64,000 nucleotides of DNA from Phoma sp. XZ068 (lineage: Eukaryota; Ascomycota; Dothideomycetes; Pleosporales; Didymellaceae). The stretch is from positions 2,480,001 through 2,544,000 of the forward strand of contig RBKR01000001.1 in NCBI GenBank assembly GCA_004835665.1, read 5' to 3'. The notes under the pieces were generated by a model that was not told the origin of the DNA, searched no databases, and was given only the letters and a program-made list of their open reading frames with translations. A program made the translations under genes and the position numbers. Positions 11,440 to 22,400 of the stretch are shown here, piece by piece (position 1 is the first letter of the stretch; each line of letters starts with the position of its first letter).

Positions 11440-12817
11440 GGCTGAGGCTGGAGGTGTTTGCGCGGTATGCAACGGGGTATATGTGGTGGGCGGATAGCAA
11501 TGTTTGGCTCGGAGGTAGTATGCGACAGTGAGATGCCGGGTCGTGTGATGGAGGCCAGGGAGTGCGGAGATAGGGCTAGCGGATTAGAACTACTGCTTGA
11601 TGTCCAGCGAACGAGGGGTCGTAATGAGTGGAGAGCGCCTAGAGAGCACGCCAGTCAGTGTGCACATTCACGACTGTTTTACGGTTGACAGATCCGTTCC
11701 CGCGTACCTCTTGAGTCGTCCTGCGGTCCTGCGGCGGGTGCGTGCTACGCTGGCTTGTCGAGCTTGAAACCTAACGTTTCGAGTTTCAAAGCGGCCGGCG
11801 AGGGTGGACAATAGAGAACGGGCCGAGCACAATCGGCGGCGGCGCAGCAAACGGCGGACAAAGACGCGGGACGGCGGGCGCGGCAACTGGCCAACAAGGT
11901 CGCGGCAGAGCTGGAGGGCGTGGAGCGAGGATCGAGGAGCGTGGAGCGTAGAGCGTGGAGCGTGGAGCGCGGACGGTAGGGTTGAGGTCGGTACGTCCAG
12001 CTTGCCAGCGGAAGTCGAGCTATCCTATCAATGGAAGCGGTTAGTGGGCTATCAGGAACCCTGCCATGGCCCTGTTGGTAGCATATTACTAGCGATCTGC
12101 ACAATTTGGTGCCAGTGGTGCCGTTTGCACGGCGTCTGCTGGCCAGACCTGCTGCCGCAGCCAGATTGAGTTCAACGCGTGGCAGGCCCGGTTTTTGCAA
12201 TCTCTAACCGACGCGCCGCTTCACTGCATGCACAACACCAAGCCTATGATCGTGTGTACTATAGGACGCTCACATTCCAGCAACACGGCGGCGAGCTCGC
12301 TTTACGCAGCAAGCCCTGTGACTGGCTCGGCCTGTGCGCCGCCATGTGGCTGCTAGCTGCATTCCGCAGGGGAGCTGAGTGTTTCCTCGAGTACAGTGCG
12401 CGGCTGTTCGCCTGTGCATGAGAAAGTAGACGCAGATTGCTACAGTAGGGAGCATCAAGGATCAGCTCCATAGAACATGTTGCAGACGAGCTTCAGGGTC
12501 ATGCCCCGTCTGCCCCTGTGCACGCTCTCGTAGATCAACTGTGCGTCCAAATCCTTATGAAAGTGCAGCGGCACTGTCCACGGCAGCTTATACCTTCACG
12601 TTGCAATAGCCAAGCCTTGTGTTTCAGAATGCGTCAACCGTGCTGTGAACAACGTGATAGCCCACATCTCACGACCACTTGGTGGAGTTCGGCTGCGACC
12701 ATGTGATTCGAGGCTTCCTAACACGCACCGGCCCGAGAGTTTTATGCACGGACAATACACGCGCATGAGCGCGTATGAAGGCTGCCAACCAACACACTGC
12801 ATGTCGACTGGGTTCGA
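11440..12817. other. intergenic, GC-rich with a short minisatellite
   Basis: About 1.4 kb between divergent genes, containing the CDC42 promoter. Many overlapping frames exist on both strands but all have skewed Arg/Ala/Ser composition and I do not accept any. A small tandem array of GAGCGTG-like units lies near 11918-11975. Confidence 0.5.
11918..11975. repeat. short GTGGAGCG tandem array
   Basis: Imperfect tandem copies of a GCGTGGA/GCGTAGA octamer-like unit, with about six to seven units visible. It is non-coding and upstream of CDC42. Confidence 0.6.
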
Positions 12818-14239
12818 ATGGATGACCTCGATGATGAGCTGGATCTGCGCCACTATCGTGACGTAGAACCAGATGTATACTATCGAGTCCCAACCACCGA
12901 GGTACATTATACCGTCGAGAGCTGCAGTGCCCTGGCTAAGATATTTTTGATGTAGTCTTTGGATGGTGCACTTCGAAACGAGTTGGAACGAAATGCGTCG
13001 AATTTGATTCCTTCAAGTATAGTGACCGAGTTTGTTTTTGCGGCCGCCTCCACCGTGACCATTCCTGTGACCCAGCAATCCACCTTGGATGATCTCATTG
13101 AACCTCAGGAATACGCACAGAGCATCCAAGTCGAGTATGCACTATGTCGAGATTATGACGGCAAAGACAGACTCAAGATCCAGAGGGCGATATCGAAGTA
13201 GGTGATGGATGTTCGGTAATTTTCCCGCAAGCACTGACAGGACGTAGGTCAATCGTAGCAGCTATAGAAGAAGCTGATGGATTCAAGTACTCTGAGCGTC
13301 ACGTCTACAACCCAAAGACCGCCGGTGACGGTGCTCGGTTCAGATATGTCTGCCAGGACAGCTTGGAGAACCGAGACCGAAAAGCCAACAAGAAGAAAAA
13401 AGAGGGCGACTCAGGTGACAACGATAATAGCGCCAATGCCAAAAATGGCTTGACACCAACGTACGATTGCGGCGGTGCGATCCGAATCAGATTCTCAATG
13501 AAGCGCGAAGCCATCAATGTGGTGTACAAGCACAATCCAATCCACAGGGATGTAGAGAGTCGACGAATGAACAGCGATAGGTATGTCCCCACTCTTGAGC
13601 CACCCTGATTTGAACGTGTCGACCCTGGGTGCCTCATGGTCACCGACACTGACCTTTTACAGTGTTTCTGCCGGTCCAGAAACGAACGGTACTACGCCTC
13701 AGGTTTCTCATGGCCCCAACGAGCCAGCTGGAAAGAAGAAACGCAGCAAGAAAGACCACCACGTTGCGGTTGAAAATGAGGTCCACGATCCAGATCTCGA
13801 CATGGCTACCTCGCCTGAGGCCTCCAAAACTTCAGTGAAAAAGCGCAAGAAGAATGGAACGGCCTCCGCCGCAGAAAGCAGCACGAAATTCACAGCAAAA
13901 AGGAGCAAGACTTCCGAAGCAATTCCAGCTCCACCACCAGTCAAACGCGGGAAGAAATCCGCATTAAAGGAGCCTTCGCCGCCACGAAAGCTTGCAAGAA
14001 ACAAAGCTTGCCTCCTATGCTGCAAGAAAAAGATCAAGTGCAATGAGGCAAAGCCAAGCTGCAGTCAATGTACGAGAGGATTGTGGCCTTGCCAGTACGG
14101 TGCTGTGGAACCCAAGCAACGCTCCAAGAACGGCTGTCTCAATTGCAAGCAGCGCAGGCGCAAGTGTACGGAAGAGAAGCCATCTTGCGCGTACTGTCTA
14201 AAGGTAGGCCACGACTGCGAGTACGCTGAATACTCTTGA
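12818..14239 (+). CDS. Zn2Cys6 protein with two tandem clusters and a possible WRKY-GCM1-like finger
   Basis: Four exons (12818-12901, 12956-13197, 13248-13580, 13663-14239) with introns of 54, 50 and 82 nt give 411 aa. The start is the first ATG in a frame opened by a TGA at 12776. Residues 109-215 contain a Cys/His set (C144, C183, H204, H208) in the context RFRYVC, YDCGGAIRIRF and YKHNPIHRD. This resembles a WRKY-GCM1-type zinc finger, which is inference. Residues 220-330 are a Lys-rich linker. Two complete binuclear clusters follow at 336-364 and 378-406, each C-x2-C-x6-C-x6-C-x2-C-x6-C. A C-terminal cluster pair is unusual, because Zn2Cys6 factors normally carry one N-terminal cluster. 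It is probably a DNA-binding nuclear regulator. The frame stays open beyond the TGA (see findings). Confidence 0.82.
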
Positions 14240-15191
14240 GATTATCCGATCAACGCGACGATTCGGTCGCCCAACAACACACCCGAGACTAACAGCATTA
14301 TGTCTCCTGATGGATGGGCCAGTTATGGCATATCTGATGCAGGCTCGCCGTCGGTCAAGGGCAGCATCATGCACACCTGGTGCCTACAACTCACGCTAGT
14401 CGAGCAGATATGACAAACAAGCTACGAACTGATTTTAAGCGTGGAGGAGCACTTCAACTACAAGCAGCGTTGTAGTCACGACATCTGTGGTCGAGGACAT
14501 GGCCACACCCTCGGAGAGTGCTACGTGACGCTGCGATCACACAGCTCGGTACCGGTACATTTAACGACGGCCGATATCGGTCAATTGTAAGGCCGTAGGG
14601 CGTCGGCGTGAAGAGGTGACCCACTGCAGAATTCTACTGTTTCGCCGGACCCCTTGCAGCTGCAAGCAGATTTTGCTGGTGACGTTCTTTGCATCTTCCG
14701 CACAATTACCAGTTGTAGCTACAGTAGCTTCTGAACCAGTGCGCCCTACGTGTACATGATGGCAGAGTTCAAGATAAGAGCATTGATTATGAGCAAACAA
14801 CTCTGCGTCACACCCGAACACTTAAATTTGACGCCGAGGTACACCGAACAGAGCTTTGATACTGTATGGGTCTCGCAGGGCGCTGAATGGTTCAGGTGCC
14901 ACACAGTGGGTGCCTCGAGCTTCCCCGGACACGTTTGAATTTGGTGATGTGCTCGGAATTGCCCAATCGTCGAGCTGACAAGTGAAATTTTGTCACTGCG
15001 CGTCATTGGTGCCGCCCAAAAAGGGATAGCTTTCTGGTGGGGAATCACCGCCGGCCACCTCGCGATAACCCTTCAAGACTCACACAAAACCCACCAACGC
15101 CTCTCAAGCCTGCTCCATCACTCATACATCTTCCAAGGGTCCCTCTAGCCCGCCCTGTACTGACCTCGCCGGCTCTTCACCAGTTGCGCTT
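14240..15191. other. intergenic; coding-like relic at start, then CPA1 promoter
   Basis: The first 170 nt continue in the frame of the preceding gene after its TGA (see findings). The rest is the promoter and 5' leader of the carbamoyl-phosphate synthase gene. I looked for a perfect TGACTCA site (Gcn4/CPC1 type) and did not find one. Confidence 0.5.
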
Positions 15192-15475
15192 ATGCGTGCT
15201 GTTCAAACAACCTTTACTTCCCAGGTACGTAACAATGGCTGCACCTTTCCATATTTCCTTATCTGTCAACGCACACACCGTCGATTCACCGCTTCCAACC
15301 GCTCGGCTCTTGAGCTGCACACTTTATTCTTGCTCCCAAACAGCTTGACATCCTTGACTCTTGCTGACTGGCTGCTACAGGACTACATCTCAGGTATGCT
15401 GCTGCCCGATGTTCGGCGCGTTGAGCGTCACTGACCCTGCTGCCAGACCACCTGTGGAAGGCCTCAGTAAACTGA
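15192..15475 (+). CDS. arginine attenuator peptide uORF of CPA1/arg-2
   Basis: A 24-codon uORF in the 5' leader of the carbamoyl-phosphate synthase gene, split into three pieces (15192-15224, 15381-15393, 15447-15475) by introns of 156 nt (GTACGT...CTACAG) and 53 nt (GTATGC...GCCAG). The spliced peptide contains FTSQDYISDHLWKAS, which matches the core of the fungal arginine attenuator peptide. It has the same total length as the Neurospora arg-2 peptide. Asp12 and Trp19, both known to be needed for function in Neurospora, are at the same positions. In that system the nascent peptide stalls ribosomes at its stop codon when arginine is high, which lowers main-ORF translation. The uORF stop lies 61 nt before the main ATG. 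Confidence 0.93.
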
Positions 15476-15536
15476 AAGCCTACCCAACCAACCAACTATC
15501 TATCTACCGCTACCAACCGCCCAATCCCACGCCAAC

Positions 15537-17025
15537 ATGCTGTCGCAAATCATCAAGCCTTCCGCTATGCGGTCTGTCAATGTCCTGGGACAGGTAACCA
15601 AGAACCGCGTCCAGGCGCGTTACCTGGCTACTGTCCAGTCCAACACGGATCGCAAGATCCCCTCCCCTCACCGAAAGCCGACCGAGATCTCCACTGAGAG
15701 GGCTACCTTCACAATCAAGGTATGTATGCATTAGTCATTGGAGATAACATCGCTTACCGCTTTTTCAGAACGGCCCGATCTTCTCTGGCAAGTCCTTTGG
15801 TGCCAAGGCCAACATCTCCGGAGAAGCAGTCTTCACTACCTCGCTCGTTGGATACCCTGAGTCTATGACCGACCCCTCCTACCGTGGACAGATCCTCGTC
15901 TTCACCCAGCCCTTGATCGGCAACTACGGTGTGCCCTCTGCTGCCCGCGATGAGCACGGTCTCCTCCGATACTTCGAGTCCCCATACATCCAGGCTTCCG
16001 GTATCGTTGTTCAGGATTACGCCCTGAAGCACAGCCACTGGACCGCCGTTGAGTCGCTTGCTCAGTGGTGCGCCCGTGAGGGTGTTCCCGCCATCTCCGG
16101 CGTTGACACTCGCGAGGTCGTCACCTACCTCCGTGAGCAGGGTTCTTCTCTCGCTCGCATCACCATCGGCGAGGAGTACGATGCCGATGAGGACGAGGCT
16201 TTCATTGACCCCGAGGCCATCAACCTCGTCCGTCGTGTTTCGACCAAGGCACCATTCCACGTCAGCTCGTCCCTCGGCGACATGCACGTTGCCCTCATCG
16301 ACTGCGGTGTCAAGGAGAACATTCTCCGCAGCCTCGTCTCCCGTGGTGCTAGCGTTACCTGCTTCCCGTACGACTACCCCATCCAGAAGGTCGCCCACCA
16401 CTTCGACGGTGTTTTCATCTCCAACGGCCCCGGTGACCCAACCCACTGCACACAGACCGTGTACAACCTCCGCAAGCTGTTCGAGACCTCGCAGGTCCCC
16501 GTCATGGGTATTTGCATGGGTCACCAGTTGATTGCCCTCGCTGCTGGTGCGAAGACCATCAAGCTCAAGTACGGTAACCGTGCTCACAACATCCCGGCTC
16601 TCGACCTGAGCACTGGAAAGTGCCACATCACGTCTCAGAACCACGGATACGCCGTCGACCCGCTCACTCTGACCAGCGACTGGAGGGAGTACTTCACCAA
16701 CCTCAACGACCAGTCCAACGAGGGTCTGATCCACAACTCGCGCCCCATCTTCAGCGCCCAATTCCACCCCGAAGCCAAGGGCGGACCGCTCGACTCGGCC
16801 TACTTGTTCGACAAGTACATTGAGAACGTGCAGCAGTACAAGGACCTCCAGTCCGAGTTCTCCAACAAGAGCAACAAGCCCAGCGCTGTCCTGGTCGACC
16901 TCCTCAGCAAGGAGCGTGTCGGCGTGCACCCGGACCAGCCCGACTTTGACATCTCCAGCTCTGCGCCCGAGGTCGTTGTTGGCGGCGCCGTACCCTCGTA
17001 CCAGCCCATCTCCGCCGCGGCTTAG
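15537..17025 (+). CDS. CPA1: carbamoyl-phosphate synthase, arginine-specific, small (glutaminase) chain
   Basis: Two exons (15537-15719, 15769-17025) with a 49-nt intron give 479 aa. Residues 1-35 form a basic, Ser/Thr-bearing presequence without acidic residues, fitting mitochondrial import. The N-terminal CPSase small-chain domain follows (GPIFSGKSFGAKANISGEAV, GYPESMTDPSYRGQ). The class I glutamine amidotransferase domain has FISNGPGDP, the nucleophile Cys310 in GICMGHQ, and the His394/Glu396 pair in FHPEAKGG. The enzyme hydrolyses glutamine and passes ammonia to the large chain to make carbamoyl phosphate for arginine synthesis. Translation is expected to be controlled by the upstream attenuator peptide. 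It converges with the MIT-like gene, leaving 234 bp between stops. Confidence 0.98.
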
Positions 17026-17259
17026 AGCGGGAAGTGTGTAGTGTCTGTTTGCATGAGCACTAGTTTTGGTCGTTTTGGAGTCTTTGTGGGATGAAGTTTT
17101 TGGAGTTTTGGCTTATACAGTCTGGATTTTGGAAAGACGGCGGGCGGAGCGGATAAATTGCTGTAGCCTCGTACTTTCATATGTAAATCAATATAAGATT
17201 GATTCAATCATGTCATTTCTCAAGTTACGACTTCGATATCATCTCAAGTGACGAATCGA

Positions 17260-19003
17260 CTATGCCTTTCCAAAGTCTGCCTCCCCTTCCTCCGGCCCAT
17301 CCTCCACCTCCCCCACCGCATCCCCACTCTCACTATCCTTCGCCGCTTCCCCAGCTTTAACCTCATTCACCCTCCTCTCTCGTCTCTCCTGCTCCTTCTT
17401 CCTCGCCCCCGCCTTCAGCTTCTCCCACTGCTCCCTATACCGTCCAATAACCAACTTGTCTTTCTCATTCTGGCGCGCGAGCTGGGCATTGGTAGTGCTG
17501 AGGTCTTCAAGGCGGTGCGTCTGGGCCGCGAGTTGGGCCTCGAGGTCTGCGATTCTCTTTGCGGTGGAAGAAGCGTCTGTTGCGCTGGGTGATTGGGGTG
17601 CGCCGGGGATGGGCGGGGAGGGGAGAGCAGGGAGGGCGTTTGCGCCGAGGGAGAGGGCGTGGGAGAGGGCGTTGGGGTCGGAGGAGAGTCTTGGTGGGGG
17701 TCGGGCGCGGAAGGATTGGGCGAGGGCGTTGAATTGGTTTTGCGAGTTTGTTTCCCACATTTGGATGCGTTTTGCTTGTTTGTCGACGAGGGATTTGAGG
17801 GTTTCGTTTTCGAGGGCGAGTTCTTCGAGGGTCTTGAGGCCCGTTCCGCGACCGGCGGGGATGGAGCGCTGGGCTGTGACTTGGCCGGCTGAGCTGCGTG
17901 ATCGTGGGCGTCGGGCGGTGGTGGGTGAGGGTGGTCCCACGCTTTCTTGGGCGTCGACAAACTCATCGTGACTGCCCTTCAAGGAGCCAGATCCTTCATC
18001 AATAGGGTTCAGGTGGTGAGGCTGCCCGCCAGAGCCCTGGAGCATGCTTGCGTATGTGACTGTCCCGCCAGACGTGGGGACGAGGTAGAACGACTCATTG
18101 GGGTTGAGTGGTGTGCCGCCATCACTGCGAAGCGCACGGAGAGCTGGCTTGCTGATCAGGGCGGCGAGATCAGGAACGGAGGACTTTACAGAACGGGAGG
18201 CTTCTGGTGACGAGTTGCGCGACTTGGTTCTGGATGTCTCGGTCTTGGGAGGCTCGGGCGCAGGCGTGGGTGGTGAAGGGTTCAGCGGCAGCGAGGTGAA
18301 CGCCAAGGGAGCTGATATGGCGGAGATGACGCCTCCAAAGGCAGAGTAGAAGCGGCGGAAGTTGTCTTCAGGTGGAGGGGACGAGGGCTGGGGTGGCTCG
18401 GTTTGCTTGGGGAGCTCCCTCGATCGGCTCTGGTCTGACTTGCGCGACTGCCTTTCCAGCAGATCTCGCACAGGGGTAGCTTGCGCATCTCTCGCTACAA
18501 TGGCGCCGGAGACGGTGACTACATTGCCGCTGGTGGTGCGCCGTGCGCTCGGTATGCCGCGCTTCTCCGCGAGGTTGGTGGCGATGGAGGACTGCGGCAG
18601 GCGGCGGTGGGTGCGCGGAGACGATGTCGAGGGCGAGCTGGTTCGTGGGGCGGCAGACTTGGTCGACGGCGGGGCGGAGGTGCTCTCGGAGAGCTTCGCT
18701 GTGCTGCTGGCGGTCTTCTTGTCGGTCTTGCGCGGGGCTTCCTTGATCAGGCCAGCGAGCTTGCGGTGGTGGTCTTCAAGCAGGCTGAGGATGCGCAGGG
18801 CCTGGGGCGTGTTAGCTCTGAACAGCACTGTGCCTCTTGTATGTGCCTACCTCGGCGTTGTGGGTGTCCTGCGATGCATCGTGGAAGAAGGCGGCGGCGT
18901 GGTGGTGCTCGTCGCCGGCGGTGGCAATGCTGCTGCTCAGCGTGGCTGTCTGTGCATTGCGCACATGCTCATGGGCTTTGGTGAGGTGCGCCGACTCCAT
19001 CAT
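17260..19003 (-). CDS. MIT-like and coiled-coil protein, possible Atg38/NRBF2-type autophagy factor
   Basis: Two exons (19003-18851, 18801-17260) with a 49-nt intron give 564 aa. The first 75 residues form a three-helix pattern (SAHLTKAHEHVRNAQ, EHHHAAAFFHDASQ, EALRILSLLEDHHRKLAGL) typical of an MIT domain. The splice join sits in the third helix. A long Ser/Pro-rich region follows. Two predicted coiled coils lie near 335-370 (LEELALENETLKSLVDKQAK) and 440-510. N-terminal MIT plus C-terminal coiled coil is the layout of Atg38/NRBF2, a regulator of the PI3-kinase complex in autophagy. That identity is inference, since MIT domains occur in several trafficking proteins. A second in-frame ATG lies one codon downstream. 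Confidence 0.7.
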
Positions 19004-19458
19004 GTACAGTGCAGAAGCGTCTCCGCATGTTCATGCAAAGTGGTGGTTGCTGTACGCAAGCTATCACAAGACGGTGGTGCCTCCCGCGGCGAACGGTGCA
19101 GGGATGTCGGCGATCACACGGCGGCCAGCCACTAGGAACCATGACGAGCGTGTGGAGGCAGGTTTCAGCCGTGAAGCCGAGCTGAGTGCGCGATCCCGAG
19201 AGAGAGACCAGCTGCATTCTGTTGTTCACTCAGCACCCTCATGGCATGTCCTTCTTGACACTGCCCTAGCACACTGCGCAGCGCCAACGACGAGCAGCGA
19301 GCGAGCGACGTCCGCGGACCGACGTAATCGACGATACGCCCCCGCAAACACGCCCGCAAGACGACGCCCCAGCAACCACGCCCGCAAGACGACGCCGAAT
19401 GCACGCCTGAGGCCGCACCCGCTCCTCAGCCGCGCGAAAGGGACACGACACACACACC
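19004..19458. promoter_or_regulatory. shared divergent promoter region
   Basis: 455 bp separate the start codons of the MIT-like protein (minus) and the GRAM-VASt protein (plus), so both promoters must lie here. No named element was recognised. Confidence 0.5.
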
Positions 19459-22400
19459 ATGGCGACCGTTGGGCGCCGGAGGAGCATCACGTCGTCGCTG
19501 GGCCGCTCGAGTCGCGAGCCGTCGCTGGCTGCCCCGGGCGGCGGCGTGCTCTCCAAGAGCGCCAGCGTGTCTGCTCTGTCGGTCGGCAGCGACGGGCCTG
19601 GCGACGCCCCCGACGGCGCGCTGGACAGGCTGCGCAGCCGCAACTCGGACGACGGCCGCAGCGACAGCTCGTCGAACCACCGCCGCCGCCTGTCCGGCCT
19701 GTTCAAGCGCAAGAAGCGCGCGCAGGACGGCAGCCGAGACGACCTCTCGCAGATTGACCCGACGGACACCACTGCTGCATCCCCCGCTGACATCAGACGC
19801 CCGGGCGCAGAGCCGCAGAACCACAGCGACGACTCGCTGGGCCTGCACAAGAGCGTCGCCAGCAGCCTGCTGACGGACGACTCGGACTCGGAGACCGCGT
19901 AAGTCGTATTCCGCCGTACCTGTCTGTCAGACTCCGCTGCACCCGTTGTCAGACCCCCATTGCCCCTGCGTTGCAAAATTAGCCTCGACCGCCCCGTCTG
20001 CCTTGCCCGTGTGTCAGAGCGGGACGTGGTGCGGTCCATGGGCCAGCGCAGCAACCACGCATGGACGCCTGGGCGAACACCATCTTCAGTTCTGGCCTCC
20101 ACCTTCCCCACCGCAGCGTATACCGCCGCATTCGTATTGCCTGCTGCACTCCTCGCTCGTGCTTGTCTGCTTTCCTCTCGTCCTTTGTGATATCCCGCCC
20201 GTCTGCCTGTTTTTCTCTTTGTCTATTGTTCCACCTGCATCCACTTAGCACACGCGGTCCCTTCCGACTAACCGGCTACTAGCTCTCCAGCACGCCGCCC
20301 AGGCATATCACCACACCAGAGCCACACCGGCCTCTTGACACTCTCTTCGCCCCTGATCGCCTCCGAGACCATTGACTCGGTCGACTCTGCCACGACCACC
20401 GATGCCACCCTCGTCGACTCGCTGACCTCGACCGAAGACGGCTCCCTGCGATCGGCCAGCACCATTGACATCACGCCTAACAAGCGTGGAGTCTCGCCAG
20501 TCAGCAAGCTGAAGGAGGCCTTCAATCCCACTCGACGCTCCACCTCCCCCATCCCGCGAGGCGACGCAGACGGCGCCAAGGCAGGCACAGGTGCTGGAGG
20601 AATACAATCGCTCTTTGGCGGGAAGCGGCGGGAACAGAGGGTCCTGGACGACTCCACAGTCGCTGCACCACCGCAAATCCACACGGGGTCCGAGACGCAG
20701 TCAACACCTTCGTTACGGGTGACTGGTCCTAAGCGCATCATCACTCAGATTCCTGCAACCCCACCAAACACCGTCGACGCCCCCACCACCTTCGTTACCC
20801 CACCCACACCCGTCGATGCGCACGCACCGTCGCCGACCGAATCTACACACTCGAAGAACGGCTCCAAGCATAGCCCCTCGCAGTCGAACCCCAACGTAGT
20901 CGTCTCCCCTTCGGGGAATATGATATCGCACAGACGCGTGCGCTCAGCCTCAAACGCCCCCAGCAAGCTCGCCAACTACATCTCAGCACCCCTCACGCCT
21001 CACCCCGAGGAAGCGAAGACCCCTGGTGGGACCGCCGTGCTCAACTCACCCAATACCGGTTTCTTTTCATCCGTCTTCTCCGCCGCGCAGAACGCTGCCA
21101 ACCAGTTCAGCAACACCATCACACAAAACACCGCACCCAAGAACAGGGGAGACAAGCAGCAGCAGAAAGAGGCAGAGAAAACTCAGGACGGCGGGGAGGA
21201 AGTCATTGTGCCTGCAAGCGTCGAGCCAACAACACAAGGATCAGAGAAACCCCGGCCAGCCATCGAAACACTTGGGTCAGGAAACCTGAGTTTGGCACAT
21301 CTTGGTATAGACGACAGCAACGAAGTCAGCCCCATGTCTTCCGCAACAAACGTCGGCCTTCAGGGTGACGAAGCCTCGGCAAAGGTCGAGGACGCGGCAG
21401 CTGCAGAGGCAGTGTCAGCAGCATATGCGACAAAAGTGCCGTCAATAAACAGCGAACGCCCACGCTCGCTTACTGTGGAGTCTGGAGGACCAGGTGCAGC
21501 TTCACCTAAGCGGGATGGCGATGTTACAGATTCTCCGGCTCCTGGTTCCATACAAAGACAAGGAAGCATCCGCAGTCGCATCAGCGGAGGGAAAAGGAGA
21601 CGAAACAGAGGCAGCTCAGCAGCCACCGGCAATACGATTGCTGCTGCGATTGGAGCTAGCACGTCTACGCTCGCGCCTGCGGCTGCACTGGGCCACCGTC
21701 TGACCGGACCAGGCTTCGCTGTGGCACCCCCAAAGCGCAACAAGGACTTCCACAACCTTTTCAAGAGCGTGCCCGAGGATGACTACCTGATTGAGGACTA
21801 CAGCGCAGCGCTACAGAAGGAAATTCTACTCCACGGTCGTCTATACGTTTCCGAAGGCCACCTCTGCTTCTCCAGCAACATCCTCGGTTGGGTCACTAAC
21901 CTTGTCATTAGCTTTGACGAAGTCGTGTCTGTGGAGAAGAAGTCAACCGCAGTCTTGTTTCCCAACGCAATCGTCATCCAAACGCTCCACGCTCGCAATG
22001 TCTTCGCATCCTTCTTGGCTCGAGACTCTACCTACGACCTGATTATTGGTATCTGGAAGATTTCCCACCCCAACCTCAAATCCTCGTTAAACGGTGTCAC
22101 AATTGATGGGTCAACTGGCACTGGCGACAAGACCGAAAAGGCCGAGTCGATTGGGAGCGATGATGGCTGTAGCGAGTCTGACGACGAAGTCTATGACGAG
22201 GACGCGGATGAAGATGACGGAATCGGTAGCTTCACAGAAGCTGGCGAAGGCAGTGTGGCTGGCAGCGATCTCGGCTCCGTACCAGGCGATGCGCCAGCAA
22301 CCCGCAAAGTCAGCGCTGCTGTTGCGCAAGCCGTTGGGAGTGGCGGCCAGACTGTCGAGACGGCAAAGGCTGCCTCCAACGGTGCTGCAGCAACGAACGA

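Noticed and set aside
12645..12907. Frames upstream of the double-cluster gene on both strands
   Set aside because: They conflict with the spliced model whose first exon starts at 12,818, and their translations lack structure.
15754..16929. 391-codon minus-strand open frame opposite CPA1
   Set aside because: It is a shadow of the strongly codon-biased CPA1 exon. The translation is Val/Glu/Leu-rich without domain features, while the plus strand is a certain enzyme.
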